Source: Siphonodentalium dalli
Lineage: Eukaryota; Mollusca; Scaphopoda; Gadilida; Siphonodentaliidae
DNA: 64,000 nucleotides
NCBI GenBank assembly: GCA_032622095.1
Contig: CP136067.1
Location: forward strand, 194,084,052-194,148,051
Reading direction: 5' to 3'
Shown here: positions 44,099-55,039 of the stretch, piece by piece
Layout: the number at the start of each line of letters is the position of its first letter
Numbering within the stretch: the first letter of the stretch is position 1
Translations under genes and position numbers: made by a program
Notes under the pieces: model-generated
The model's input: only the letters and a program-made list of their open reading frames with translations
What the model was told of the DNA's origin: nothing
Databases searched by the model: none

Positions 44099-44870
44099 AT
44101 TTATTCCTCCACGCACGGGAGACGTGTGTACAACGTATATACAATTACATAATCAAAAATGCAGCGTGTGAATTAGAAGCAATTACTGTACTATATATAC
44201 GTGTGTATATATAGCTACAATACTATACTATATACACATGCATATATAAGGACTTGTACGGCGATTGCAATCACAGCAGTCATATATCTTCAAATTATAA
44301 CTTTGGGATGTTCAATCAACTTCAATGTATATAATGGCATATAATAATTTAGACATCGCCATATGGTGGCATTCCATATAATATACAGAGACGCGATGTT
44401 ATCATTTCATTGTGATATTTGTATACTTTAGTATACTTTAGACAGTAATAATATAATTGTATTGTTACATTTGCTATATTGTTTCCCGACAAATTGGGGA
44501 CATTAAAGATCAGCAGAATGCATGGTGTATGTATGTATCTATCTATATATGATTCGCCACTCGCAAACAATCATATATGTGACATAATACACTGACTTAT
44601 GAACGAGAAGCAATCTGTGAATACATTATTTTCATTGGGAATAGTTGAGGGATCAAGTCCGCCCAGCGACTGGCATCCAAATGCATACATTAGAAATTCG
44701 TAGCATGACAATTGATCCATTGTGACAAAGATAGGGATACCGTGGACATTAATTATTCGATACCAGAAGCAGTTCTTCAGTTGAACTATTTGTGGTGAGA
44801 AACAATGGAGAAACGTGTGTTCAACCTGGTTATGGTACAACATATTTTGGAAAAAGTTTATTTATTTATT
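44099..44870. other. No gene identified
   Basis: AT-rich with TATATA runs. The minus ORF 44571-44843 (90 codons; KNCFWYRIINVHGIPIFV, GCQSLGGLDPSTIP) is unrecognised; chance is the default explanation. Confidence 0.35.
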
Positions 44871-45920
44871 TATGGGGGTATCTCCTACTATACTTAACAT
44901 AAAATTTTATCTATATTTTACGAATGTCTGTCTGTCTGTCTTCTATAGGAATTGACGGGGGCATCTAGATGACACCAAAGGGGTCTAACCGGGGTAACTT
45001 TTTACGAGGAAGATATTGTTTCGGCCTTGCGGGTAAGAATTACTGTCGGGGCAGAAAAAGGAGGGGCGAAAAATTTGTCCCCGATTTCCACCAAACTTAT
45101 ACATAATCATCTCCATGATATAATGAATCTAACGATGTGGTTTAAAGATATCAAAAGTGGCTCCGTTCAAGTCAGGTGTGCACGGAATGGGGAGAGGGGG
45201 CACCGAAGTTGATATAACCATTTTTAACGCCGATTTCCACCAAATTGATACAATTCTTCTAAAGGAATCTAATAGTGTGATTTAAAGACGCCAAAATTGT
45301 GCCGTTCGGATTAGAGTTGGGGGGGGGGGGGGCACTAAATGTTATAAGCATTTGTTTAGTCGCCGACTACAACCAAATGTCTACGTAATAATCTCCATGA
45401 TATCAGGCTTAAACCTGTCAAAAGTGGCGCCATTCGGATCAGGGGTGCATTGAATGTGGAAAGGAAAACCAAAATTGATAAAAAAATATATTTAATACGA
45501 GGAATCTAATCGTGTGATTTAAAGACGCCAAATTTGTGCCGTTTGGATGACAGATTGCGGGGGGGGGGGGGGGGCTCAAAATTTTATAAGAATTTTTTTA
45601 GTTGCTGATAACCACCAAAATTATACATAATCATCTCCATGATATCATGAGTCTAATGGACGTTCGCGGTTTAAATATGTCAAAAACGGAGAAGGGGCAC
45701 CAAAACATGTTTAGCACTAATTTCCACCAAATTCATACACGTTCTTCTTCAATAATACGAGGAATCAAATAACGTGGGTAAAATACGCCACAATTGGTGC
45801 CGTTTGGGTCAGGGATGGAGAGAGTAGGGGTACTAACCTCGATACGAATGTTTTAGTCGCCAATTTCGACAACGTTCTAAGGAGTTTTTGGCGTTCAAAT
45901 TTCACAAACCGAATTAAGCC
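44870..45920. repeat. Diverged ~130-160-bp tandem repeat region with G-runs
   Basis: CCGATTTCCACCAAA or variants recur at about 45070, 45230, 45362, 45605 and 45718, each followed by CATAATCATCTCCATGATAT or TTCTTC and by TTTAAAGA..CCAAAA.TG..CCGTT.GGAT. G-runs of 14-16 occur at 45320 and 45559. It starts with a TTTA/GTCT microsatellite near 44860 and 44930. Confidence 0.75.
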
Positions 45921-46025
45921 ACTTGAACAATTATATCTTCTCAAATGTCACATTTATATGGGGACAGGAATCAGGGCATTCATATAGTGAGCTAATAAAA
46001 ACTATATGATAAAAGAAAACATTAA

Positions 46026-46418
46026 CCCTTTACCCAACAGAAGGGCCCTGTGCCAATGCATTCTCTTATATATGCGAGTCGACCATAGGTCGCCTCGCAT
46101 ATATAAGAGAATGCATTGGCTTAACACATTAAAAATTATAAAATTGTTAAAGAATGTAAGAAAAAATGGTAAAAAGTGTTAAAAAAAGATTTTTTTTTAG
46201 GCCAATGCATTCTCTTATATATGCGAGGCGACCTATGGTCGACTCGCATATATAAGAGAATGCATTGGTACAGGGCATAACTGTAACTATCACAATGTGG
46301 TCAAGGGGCCGGTTCCAATGATATCCATATGTGTATGGTTCTATTGAGACAGACCGAAGATATTTTAGGCTGTTGGAGCTTTATTTGGCCGGTTTTGGCC
46401 GGTTTGTTGGGTAAAGGG
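46026..46418 (+). mobile_element. TTAA piggyBac-like element, copy 6 (393 bp)
   Basis: TTAA at 46022-46025 and 46419-46422. Hairpins at 46052-46120 and 46201-46269 (the last base pair is changed, GGTA for GGCA). The flanks show a near-duplicated host segment, CTATATGATAAAAGAAAACA on the left and CTATATGATAGAAGAAAACA on the right. This fits insertion into the TTAA of a short tandem host repeat. Confidence 0.93.
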
Positions 46419-46422
46419 TTAA

Positions 46423-47345
46423 AGCTATATGATAGAAGAAAACATTAAAACTATATTTATATCACTCTATTTAAGAGATACATATATTCTTGCAAAAATG
46501 AGTTACATTGAACCATCAGATGATGGCATGTTATAACGGCTCATGTAATATACCACAATGGAGTCTGTCCAATTCAAGATATTTTCCACTCAAATCAAAT
46601 ATAATTTGTTAAGAGAGATGGACATGTATAGAAGGCCTGTTCAAAAATAGTGGTCACAGTGTGCAGTCAAATATAGTTTCTTCTGAGATAAAAGAAAGCA
46701 GTCAGTATCACTTGACTTTTTAGAATGCACTGGTACATGGTATTTAATGCTGCACAAGCGCAGCTCCCGTCATGCGTTAAGGGACACAATGTGTAGGATC
46801 AGTAGCACTGGAAAGAAAGTTCAACAATTTCCCACCAATGATTTATGAATTCTTTTGCACGCATATTATCATTTCGTCTGGCTATCGTCTACTCATGTCT
46901 TATTAACAACCCTCCAAATGAATAATAGACTATTCAAATGTATAGCCTACTTCTATAACTGAAAGGGAGAATCCATTTAGTATAGAAAGGGTTAAACGCC
47001 ATCTTAAAGATCGACGGTCTGTTTTGACATCAAATAATTCCTATTCTTAGCCCATTTCCGTTTACCAGGCAGAAGAAAACAAGAAAGTCCTCCAATCATA
47101 ACAGATATCGTAAAAATCCACAACACCGTGCATCCATAGGTATAATGAGTCGAAAACGATATCGAAATTTTGGGCGACGAAAGTGAAAGAGGCATTATTG
47201 ATTTTATTTTGCTAGGCAGACAGACAAATATTTTAAAAGGTGTTAACTTCCTCTTTGAAAGTCGTTATATATATAGCCACTATTGCCTCCTATTAATTGT
47301 GCCATGGGTCAGATCCAAATATTCGCAGCAAGGCATAGACTTAGA
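46423..47345. other. No gene; dispersed-repeat pieces
   Basis: GAATGCACTGGTACATGG..TTTAATGCTGCAC at 46731-46762 is the inverted flank plus half stem of the single-hairpin family (4095, 17690). 46880-46995 carries the GAGAATCCATTTAGTATAG family. The minus ORF 47004-47195 has one hydrophobic segment (VLWIFTISVMIGGLSCFLL) followed by basic residues; no family is recognised. Confidence 0.45.
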
Positions 47346-47489
47346 GGATATTACTTGGTCTGTTGGATACTGGGATATCAGTCCGAAGTAAACTCGTATC
47401 AGCCTGAGACTGAATGTATATGATATGATATGAGGTTAACGAGGGCTGATATCAGGCCTATAATATCAAACCAACCAAGTAATATCCTA
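47345..47489. repeat. Inverted repeat, ~145 bp
   Basis: AGGATATTACTTGGTCTGTTGG at the left pairs with CCAACCAAGTAATATCCT at the right. Inner TGATATCAGGCCTATAATAT and GGGATATCAGTC also pair loosely. Confidence 0.6.
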
Positions 47490-48000
47490 TTTATTTATTT
47501 ATTAATTAGATCGCCTCTTAGTAACAAGTGCAATATCGACAACACTTTAAAATGAGTGACGTCACAAAAATCTATGTCTACACATTATGTGGCAGTGAAA
47601 TATATTTACGGCATGTCATTAAACCATATTACTCGGATTTGTGATGTCGTAAAATGATATTATTCGTATTTGTGATGTCGTAAAATGATATTTCTCGGTT
47701 TAAGAGAAAATTGAAGAAATATTCATCTGGACGCAATATTTTTTTCACCAAAGCGAAACTGTGCTCATCGATTCTAATCAAATTTAAGAAAACTGAGTGA
47801 TGTTTTCAAATAACTTTGATGCAGCCATCGAATAATGATATAATGTGACCGCGCGGATTGGTTCTTATGTTTCCAATGCAATTTAATTATATTTACCAGC
47901 CGCTTGAATTAGGGCACATGGCGTTCTGCGTTTTCGACGTATTAGCTCCCAGTGATGGAAATGACAAACTTTTAAGTTGAAGACCCGGACTCCACTTTTC
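47490..48000. other. No gene identified
   Basis: A 30-bp direct repeat (GATTTGTGATGTCGTAAAATGATAT-like) occurs at about 47636 and 47667. Nothing else. Confidence 0.45.
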
Positions 48001-48004
48001 CTAT

Positions 48005-48480
48005 GTCTTCCTGAGTCAATTCCCCACCCAATGGTATGGCACTTCTCATATATTCACGATTTTATATACGATTTTTTCCATTTTGAATTTTGCACTTTTT
48101 ATTCCGTCACCCCATGTACAATTTGTCAATGGTCATTGGACACTTTCTGGTCGAAAATATACATGACACTGATTTAGTTCCTTCCTTTGTGAATTCCCCA
48201 CCCAACGTTATGCCACTTTACAAAACTTCACCATTCCACATTATGATTTGTTCTTTCTAAATGGTGCACTTTCGCGGGGACACAAAATCCCATTTTGCAA
48301 TGCCAATCTGAGACTTTCTGGTAGTAAATATCAATAGCGCCGATTGTATGCCTTTGTGTGTGACTTCCCCATCCACGGTGTACGTTTTTCCACAATTTTG
48401 CGACTGTACCTTACATTTTTTTTCATTTAAAATCACCAGTGAACACACCAAGTCCCATTGTGCATTGGGGTTCAGGGACC
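48005..48480. repeat. ~172-bp diverged tandem repeat, three units
   Basis: TTCCCCACCCAATGGTATGG (48020), TTCCCCACCCAACGTTATGC (48192) and TTCCCCATCCACGGTGTACG (48365) begin units that share CATTTTG..TTGCACTTT and GACACTTTCTGGT blocks. The 94- and 60-codon ORFs here are repeat-derived. Confidence 0.75.
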
Positions 48481-48659
48481 TTCTTATTATTGCCACAAAT
48501 TGTGTGTCGTATTGGGGCGTCAATACATGATCATCATGCATTCACATATTTTGAAGGTGATGAATATACACAACTTTTGGACAATTCAACGACATGTATT
48601 CATTTCTCAAATATTCAAAACCAATATACATTGGGTTATAAATTGAATTATGAGTAGAG

Positions 48660-49380
48660 CCTGGTTGGAAATGATACTGTGTGACGAGTCACACTCGTCT
48701 TCGAGCTACTGATGCCATATATGTGTGGTGTTATTAATGATTTGTATTGTGCAGAGGTAAAATATGCTCGTAAACCTCCATAGTAAAACATTTCACACCA
48801 GGCTCTATTCATAAGCAACTGTTTTTATTAAGATGTCTTAGTCAAATGTGAATGAGTCAATGTTGGTTCATAAAATTTGCAAACACCAGCGCTACCTTTT
48901 TCTCAAATCGCTCGGATTAGCCAAACACTGCAAAAATGACAACTATATAAACAATAACGGTACGTTTGTGTGGCGGCATCAGTTTGACCTACCAGCATCA
49001 TAGCAATTCAGTAGGACCCACCACTTCATAGCAGAACCACAATTCTGGCATTGCCATGCATTCAGGGAGAATACATAGATGTCAGTCTGGATGATTGATT
49101 TCGCCTAGACAAATACACATGGGGCCAATATATGCACGCTATACACTTATATGCACACTATAAGTATACTTGAAATATAAAAATGACTTCATTACTTTCC
49201 TATCTGTGATTTTCCTTGATTTCTCGAGTGATTATAAACGATAAGTTCACTCTTGAATTATGTATGCTATGTATTCATACGTGCTATCGAAATGTATGCG
49301 GCATGCATTGTATAATGGCAGTGTTTTTCGGATTTCTGGTAAATCAGATGTTGATAATGGAATATAATTTAAAACAGAAT
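48660..49380. other. Dispersed-repeat host sequence, no gene
   Basis: 48890-49030 aligns with the two flanks of the insertion at 39017-39475. The rest is unassigned. Confidence 0.45.
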
Positions 49381-49500
49381 AATCACTTGATTGAAATGGT
49401 GACGTGAAAACAATTCAATCGAGACAGGGACTATATTGTGTTTGTACAGCGTCCCTGCCTCTCGTGAATTATTTCACGACACCAGTTCAATCAAGTAATT
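49381..49500. repeat. 120-bp imperfect hairpin
   Basis: AATCACTTGATTGAAATGGTG at the left pairs with CACCAGTTCAATCAAGTAATT-like text at the right. The inner arms GAGACAGGGAC and GTCCCTGCCTC also pair. Confidence 0.8.
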
Positions 49501-50035
49501 ACCCTCTATAATAGTATCCACACAATAATCCATTTATCAGGGCCTAGAAAATAATTGAAGCTGAGAACCTGGTGTGAATTGAACTGTGGTGGGGTCTCAA
49601 GCCAAACTCTCAGGGGCATACGTGATTGCCTAATAATAGTGATTGGTAGAGATTTAGGCTGAAATTAATAATATGTTAACGCCAAATATTAAGAATTCCG
49701 TTAAAATAACAATAACAACCAGCACCTAATTAATGAACCGTCGACCGACTCGGTCGTCTCCGACTACAACCCCCAGTGGGCTACAGAACGAAAACTGTCT
49801 ATAAAAGTTGAAATATAAGACTTACAAATTATCTTTTTCATTTCTTTTATTTGTAATTGACATAGCTTATCACAAACCAAAAATCAACATTAATCAACGT
49901 TAATTAACGACAATAAACGAAATTGAAATTTCCAACTACAACTTTTACCGGACTCGGCCTCCGGCTCGCAGTTTGACTTTTAATCATCCCAAAAAATCCC
50001 ATTCTATAGATAAAACACCCATTGATAATGTCAGC
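49501..50035. other. No gene identified
   Basis: Unassigned AT-rich sequence with a small CCAAAAATCAACATTAATCAACGTTAATTAACG-type repeat near 49878-49910. Confidence 0.35.
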
Positions 50036-50039
50036 GCAC

Positions 50040-50360
50040 ACGGGAAACGAGAATCTCTCCACCAGTATACACGCGGCGCGCGTAATAATAGTATACACCG
50101 ATGGGCGTGAATAATAGTATACATTTTGTGGTTGTGTGGTGCTGAATCTCTCCACCAGTATATACGCGGCGCGCGTAATAATACTATACATATTGTGGTT
50201 TTGTGGTGCGCGAATAATAGTATACACACTGTGGTTGTGTGGTGCGCGTAATAATAGTATACACATTATGGTTGTGTGGTGCGCGTAATAATAGTATAGA
50301 CATTGTGGTTGTGTTGTGCGCGTAATAATAGTATACACATTGTGGTATTGTGGTGCTGAA
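50040..50360. repeat. 37-bp minisatellite
   Basis: GTGCGCGTAATAATAGTATA followed by CACATTGTGGTTGTGTG repeats about six times. A related longer block beginning GAATCTCTCCACCAGTATA occurs twice (50051 and 50144). The ORFs are repeat-derived. Confidence 0.93.
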
Positions 50361-50664
50361 TCGGACAGGACATCTTTAATGAAATAGCGATACAATAAAA
50401 TGCATTCTCATTCACGATTACACGAGTATTGTAGAGAACTTATCACAGTGCTGAGTGGGTAGTTTGCACCAAGTCCACTTCAGTGTCATTGAGTTAAGAA
50501 CTACTACACTAGTATTACCCCTAACAGGCGGTTCGTGTAAACATTTAAAGAGTGTTTTTATCTTGAAATGAACTAGAAATGCACATGGGGGTGCACTACA
50601 CTTACCTGAACTGTCTGTGCGTAATCTACTAATGTAGTGACAATGTAGCCAGCGATTGGTCTGT

Positions 50665-50930
50665 CTGTAGGGGCGTGGCTGGGAGGAATTTGTCGGGGGT
50701 GTCCATATTGGAATTTTCAAATGCTCCCCCTTGAATCGGACCGAAAGTTCCATTTTGGACCCCACCCCTTGAATCAGAATTGTGCAACTGCAGTCCTCAA
50801 ACTGCTGGATGTTCCAATCTGATACCATATCAGTGTTACGCCCTATTGTTGGGAAGTTTCCCAACTTAGGCATGGGCCATTTCAGTCCAAACATTTGATC
50901 GAAAGGAACAAAATATTCGAAAATTTGAAA
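50665..50930 (+). repeat. GGGGCGTGGC dispersed repeat, copy
   Basis: GGGGCGTGGCTGGGAGG, GGGGGTGTCCATATTGGAAT, GGATGTTCCAATCTG and GGGAAGTTTCCCAAC match the layout of 55634-56030. The 186-codon minus ORF (50418-50978) reads across it and is therefore suspect. Confidence 0.65.
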
Positions 50931-51007
50931 ATTTTGATCAAACAGTTGGACGGAATGAGACACACAATCCCCTGGCACACGTCCATAAACACTGTAATTT
51001 CAGAGCA

Positions 51008-51092
51008 AAATAGTCGGCTAAATCATCAATATTGTCTGGTAAATCATCAATATTGTCGGGTAAATCATCAATATAGTCCGGTAAATCATCTT
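51008..51092. repeat. 21-bp tandem repeat, four copies
   Basis: TAAATCATCAATATTGTCKGG repeats from 51018 to 51090, the last copy diverged. Confidence 0.93.
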
Positions 51093-51342
51093 CAATTATA
51101 CCATTACCAGCGTTTAAGACACAAACCGCTAAATAGTATGTTATTGTCTCTGGTGAGATATAACGGTCAACGCGTGTAATATTTTCTCCGTTTTACGCCA
51201 AGAGAGTCATATAGTCAACCTCCTTATGTAATTTGACATGGCTTTATGAGGTAAAGCAATATTACAGCGGATTATTGTTGATTTTATGGGTAGTCTTTTG
51301 GAATTGACTTCTTTCCCGGCCTTGAATTTTCCGGAATATACA

Positions 51343-51738
51343 TTTGAATGGTGTATAATTCATTTGGAGGGGTGTTCATGTAATTGAATCAGACGACAGT
51401 TTACAATTGAATGGTGTATTATAATTCATTTGGAGGGGTGTTCATGTAATTAAAGCAGATGACAGTTTACATTTGAATTGTGTATAATTCATTTTGAGGG
51501 GTGTTCATGTAATTAAAGCAGACGACAGTTTACATTTGAATTGTGTATATAATTCGTTTGGAAGGGTGTTCATGTAATTAAAGCAGACGACAGTTTACAA
51601 TTGAATGATGTATAATTCATTTGGAGGGGTGTTCATGTAATTAAAAGACGACAGTTTACATTTGAATTGTGTATAATTCATTTGGAGGGGTGTTCATGTA
51701 ATTTAAGCAGACGACAGTTTACAATTGAATGGTGTATA
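51343..51738. repeat. 63-bp tandem repeat, six copies
   Basis: TTTACATTTGAATTGTGTAT, AATTCATTTGGAGGGGTGTT, CATGTAATTAAAGCAGACGA, CAG. Small indels (TATA insertions, loss of GC before AGACG) distinguish units. Confidence 0.95.
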
Positions 51739-51744
51739 AGGCCC

Positions 51745-52270
51745 GTTTTATACGTCGAGCCAGACACGGGTCGCGCCAGCCTAATTAGTGTGAAAATGAC
51801 AAAGTCCAAGATAGCGCGACTGGAGCACGACGTATAAAACCAACTGGCTCGTCAGAATTTCTCTGGCACGACCCGACGTGCTACACATAAAACCACAAAT
51901 AAATGTAATCAAATATTACGATTGCGACAATAAAGGGGTTTATTTCGTATAAGACATATTTGTTCTGAAAAACCACATCACCTGTAAATTGAATGCGTTG
52001 AATTAATGTGAAATAGAGACATTTCTGCAGTGTTTACATATTATAAAACAAAAGTATGCGAACCCAATTGACCTCACGAAGTGACATCGGCATATTCCGG
52101 CGAACATTTATATCAATCGTAAGATAAACATCAACAAAACAACGTGGTCGTAAATTTAATTAATTGTAATACATATACACGGTAATTTGTAAATTAAAAA
52201 TTGCATATATATCGCGAGACGTTCCGTGTAAGAAAGGTTTAAATAATAAGTAATATATGACCACTTACAG
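51745..52270. other. No gene identified
   Basis: GCCCGTTTTATACGTCGAGCC near 51742 and GACGTATAAAACCAACTGGCTCG near 51830 form a loose inverted pair around CGCGCCAGCC. Otherwise nothing. Confidence 0.4.
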
Positions 52271-52274
52271 TTAA

Positions 52275-52523
52275 AATAAACACATAATAGTGGTGGGATG
52301 TTGGAATAAAATAACAGCGCACGTTGTCGGCGATCTCGTTACTCGGTTGTTTATAAGTGACTGGATTGTTGGCATAGAGCAGAACTTAGCCGAGTACATT
52401 ACGGAACAATTCGGCTTTCAGTTAAAACGTAAACAAACAGATGTTAGTCCTAATAAACCGGACTATTCTAAAATGTGTAATTTAACAAGAAAGTTAGATC
52501 ATTATACACCAGTATGGCCATAA
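52275..52523 (+). CDS. Coding-like ORF, possible terminal exon, unidentified
   Basis: Open from 52275 to TAA at 52521-52523 with no ATG near the start; GTG at 52290 is the first initiator-like codon. CCACTTACAG (to 52270) and CATAATAG (to 52290) are possible acceptors; only the second stays in frame. The peptide (HVVGDLVTRLFISDWIVGIE, then QNLAEYITEQFGFQLKRKQT, then PDYSKMCNLTRKLDHYTPVW) has a globular, charged composition and lies outside visible repeats. An AATAAA follows at about 52581. I recognise no family; it may be chance. Confidence 0.22.
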   Translation, partial: NKHIIVVGCWNKITAHVVGDLVTRLFISDWIVGIEQNLAEYITEQFGFQLKRKQTDVSPNKPDYSKMCNLTRKLDHYTPVWP

Positions 52524-52610
52524 TATGTCGCTCTTTCCGATATATATATAGCACCAGGCATTGATATGTTAGGCAAAATATAATAAACTAGACTAGAATT
52601 CTCACCACCA

Positions 52611-52700
52611 ACCATGGCGTAACTCATGTCAACCATGGCGTAACTCATGTCAACCATGGGCGTAACTCATGTCAACCATGGGCGTAACTCGTGTCACAGG
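52611..52700. repeat. 22-bp tandem repeat, four copies
   Basis: CAACCATGGCGTAACTCATGT with an extra G in the last two copies (CATGGGCG). Confidence 0.93.
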
Positions 52701-53495
52701 AATGGCAATGGGGCGGTATCGGATGAAAAACAGCATTTCGCAATCCATTGTCTTTGTATTTTTAGAGACCTACCCCCATATTCGAAGATTTGTGAGAAAC
52801 ATCTACAAGATTGCATAACTCCTAATGTATGACATATGTGTTCGTTATTGATACTGTGCAATGATTAGTTACAAAGCTGGAGACACGCTCAATGAAGTGT
52901 GGTTTTTTTAAATGCATGTTCTTGGTTTTTTTTATGTTTAATTTTTATCAACTTGTTCCATTCTTAAATGCCCATCATTCTGCGAACCTGCAGTTATAAA
53001 CATTGAAAATCCAGAAATGGACTGATCAGGTCACAGTGATGACATATTTAAAACAAATTTCTTTATGTTGTTAATTGTCTTACAAAATCGTCAAGTCACG
53101 CAAAACACACCCTTAGATAAGTACAATAGAATGAAATGTAACTGTTAACTTTTATAAACATGTATACATGAACACAACCGTTGACATGAATTTCAGCACC
53201 TGTGTGCGGCCTCGTTTTGTGCATGGTGAAGAAACGTCCAAAAATGAAGATGCGGTATAGAACATTAAACAAGTTGATGGAATTGAACACACGAGTCAGT
53301 TTGTTATCCATATGCCAAGAAGTGGCAGGCAATATATTTTATTTTCCAGTTTTCATTTCGATTTGCATAATGTGATATGATGTACCTAGTTTTATTTTTA
53401 TAGTTTTCAACTGTTTGTTTGTTTGTTTGTTTTTTTGTGGAAAAAAGTTTGTCTATGATTCGCAGCATGTAGTGCCAAATTTTGTTTCGAGCCAC
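52701..53495. other. No gene identified
   Basis: AT-rich. A (GTTT)n run lies at 53413-53431. Nothing else is assigned. Confidence 0.4.
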
Positions 53496-53497
53496 AA

Positions 53498-53939
53498 AAC
53501 GGCCCTGTGCCAATGCATTCTCTTATATATGCGAGTCGACCATAGGTCGCCTCGCATATATAAGAGAATGCATTGGCTTAACACATATTTAAAATGATAA
53601 AAATGTCAAAGAATGTAGAAAAATATTATAAAAATTGTTAAAAAATGTAAGAAAAAATTATAAAATTGTTAAAGAATGTAAGAAAAAATGGTAAAAAGTG
53701 TTAAAAAAAGATTTTTTTTAGGCCAATGCATTCTCTTATATATGCGAGGCGACCTATGGTCGACTCGCATATATAAGAGAATGCATTGGCACAGGGCATA
53801 ACTGTAACCATCACAATGTGGTCAATGAACCGGTTCCAATGATATCCATATTTGTATGGTTTTATTGAGACAGACCGAAGATATTTTAGGCTGTTGAAGC
53901 TTTATTTGGCCGTTTTTGGCCGTTTTGTTGGGTAAAGGG
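53498..53939 (+). mobile_element. TTAA piggyBac-like element, copy 7, left end lost
   Basis: The right end TGTTGGGTAAAGGG with TTAA at 53940-53943 is intact, but the left CCCTTTACCC end is missing: host-like text passes straight into GGCCCTGTGCC. Hairpins at 53509-53577 and 53722-53790. The spacer is longer because AAATGTAAGAAAAAATTATA-type text is duplicated. The right arm has CCGTTTTTGGCCG instead of CCGGTTTTGGCCGG. This is the most degraded copy. Confidence 0.9.
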
Positions 53940-53943
53940 TTAA

Positions 53944-54527
53944 GGAAGACAATGTTTTCAGCAGTAAAATGATAATAGTGTGGTCGTTGTTGTAAAGATA
54001 TAGAGATCCAGGGGGGGCTGGGAACACCACAGAATACAAGGGTAAACATGTCTTCGGTAACATGGACAAAGGTGTTCATTATCTAGGTACACATTCCGAA
54101 GCGCCACTTGGACAATTCCATAGTCAGTTAAATAAAAAAACAGGAGCATAATAGAAGTATGCCTGGTGTTTTGAAATTTGGAAAATATAGGTATACATAT
54201 GACAGAGTGTGCGTACCAGTATCGTAGAATCACGCACTATTATAAATGAAATAGTTATACGTAGAGTATTAAATTTTTAGTTTCATGATTGTCCCATACC
54301 GGTAGTTTCAGTAAAAGATGGGAGCGTGGTACATAGTTAGGTATTACAAATTTAGAAATTAGGAACGTAAGCATAGGCCGCGAGTTTACGAAAGGGTTAA
54401 TTTTGAAATTTAGAGTTATGTACATGAGTAAACAGTTGTAGAATGTAAGTGTAGGTGTAAGTCTGCAGTAAAATATTAAATATCACTGGAATCGTCGTCA
54501 GTTATGTACCTGGTGATGGAGTGTTTA
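53944..54527. other. No gene identified
   Basis: Unassigned interval between the TTAA element and the ORF that follows. Confidence 0.35.
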
Positions 54528-54567
54528 AACAACAGACCACCGCTTTTCGACACAATCTGGAACAGTG

Positions 54568-54765
54568 ATGAATATCATATACCCATCAGAGGGGTTCTAT
54601 ATGGATTCTGATTTGATAACCGACTCCAATTTTACACAATACACTGCAAAATTAGTATATACTTCAATATATACAATGCTTATTGCCATTTCTGGGTCAA
54701 TATTGATGATATATTTTGGAAAAAAGGCACGAGGAAACAAATTTCAGCTTGCGGAAAAAAAATGA
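54568..54765 (+). CDS. Small ORF with one hydrophobic segment, possible exon
   Basis: From ATG 54568 to TGA about 54765; the frame is open back to 54529. The peptide has an acidic N-terminal part with a potential N-glycosylation site (NFT), then one hydrophobic segment of about 20 residues (VYTSIYTMLIAISGSILMIY) followed directly by KKARGNK, the positive-inside pattern of a membrane helix. It could be the first exon of a membrane protein. It lacks the GN motif expected for helix 1 of class A receptors, so I do not name a family. A palindromic element starts 29 bp after the stop. Confidence 0.2.
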   Translation: MNIIYPSEGFYMDSDLITDSNFTQYTAKLVYTSIYTMLIAISGSILMIYFGKKARGNKFQLAEKK

Positions 54766-54793
54766 TTTTTTGAGCTGATGATGACCCACAAGT

Positions 54794-55039
54794 CTTGAAA
54801 TAGTGTGTCTGTCATTTGCAGAATGTTGTCCCCAGAGGGTCAATTTAGTGATGCTACCCCGCATAGCGGGCTAGCATAACAAAACTCACCCTCTAAGAAC
54901 CTCATTCTGCTGAGGTGTAACAGAATGAAGTGCCCAGAGGGTGAATTAGGTGATGCTAGACACCTATGCGGGGTAGCATCACCAAATGCTCCCTCTGGGG
55001 ACCTCATTCTTCAAATGACAGACACACTATTTAAAAGCT
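54794..55039. mobile_element. Tandem pair of CTTGAAATAG palindromes, 10-bp flanking repeat
   Basis: Two hairpins of the 42779 family lie back to back (about 54794-54912 and 54925-55039), each closing at a CCCGCATAGCGGG- or CTATGCGGGGTAG-type centre. GATGACCCAC occurs just outside at 54780-54789 and 55041-55050, a possible target-site duplication. Confidence 0.85.

Noticed and set aside
47004..47195. Last exon of a solute carrier (one hydrophobic helix plus basic tail)
   Set aside because: Only one helix, no family signature, and the 3' end runs into a dispersed repeat also seen at 6900.
50418..50978. 186-aa minus-strand ORF as a gene
   Set aside because: It reads through the GGGGCGTGGC dispersed repeat, whose other copies are not open in this frame. 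No recognisable domain.
54568..54765. Class A GPCR first helix
   Set aside because: The hydrophobic helix with basic tail suggested it, but the GN motif is missing and no further helices are encoded nearby.
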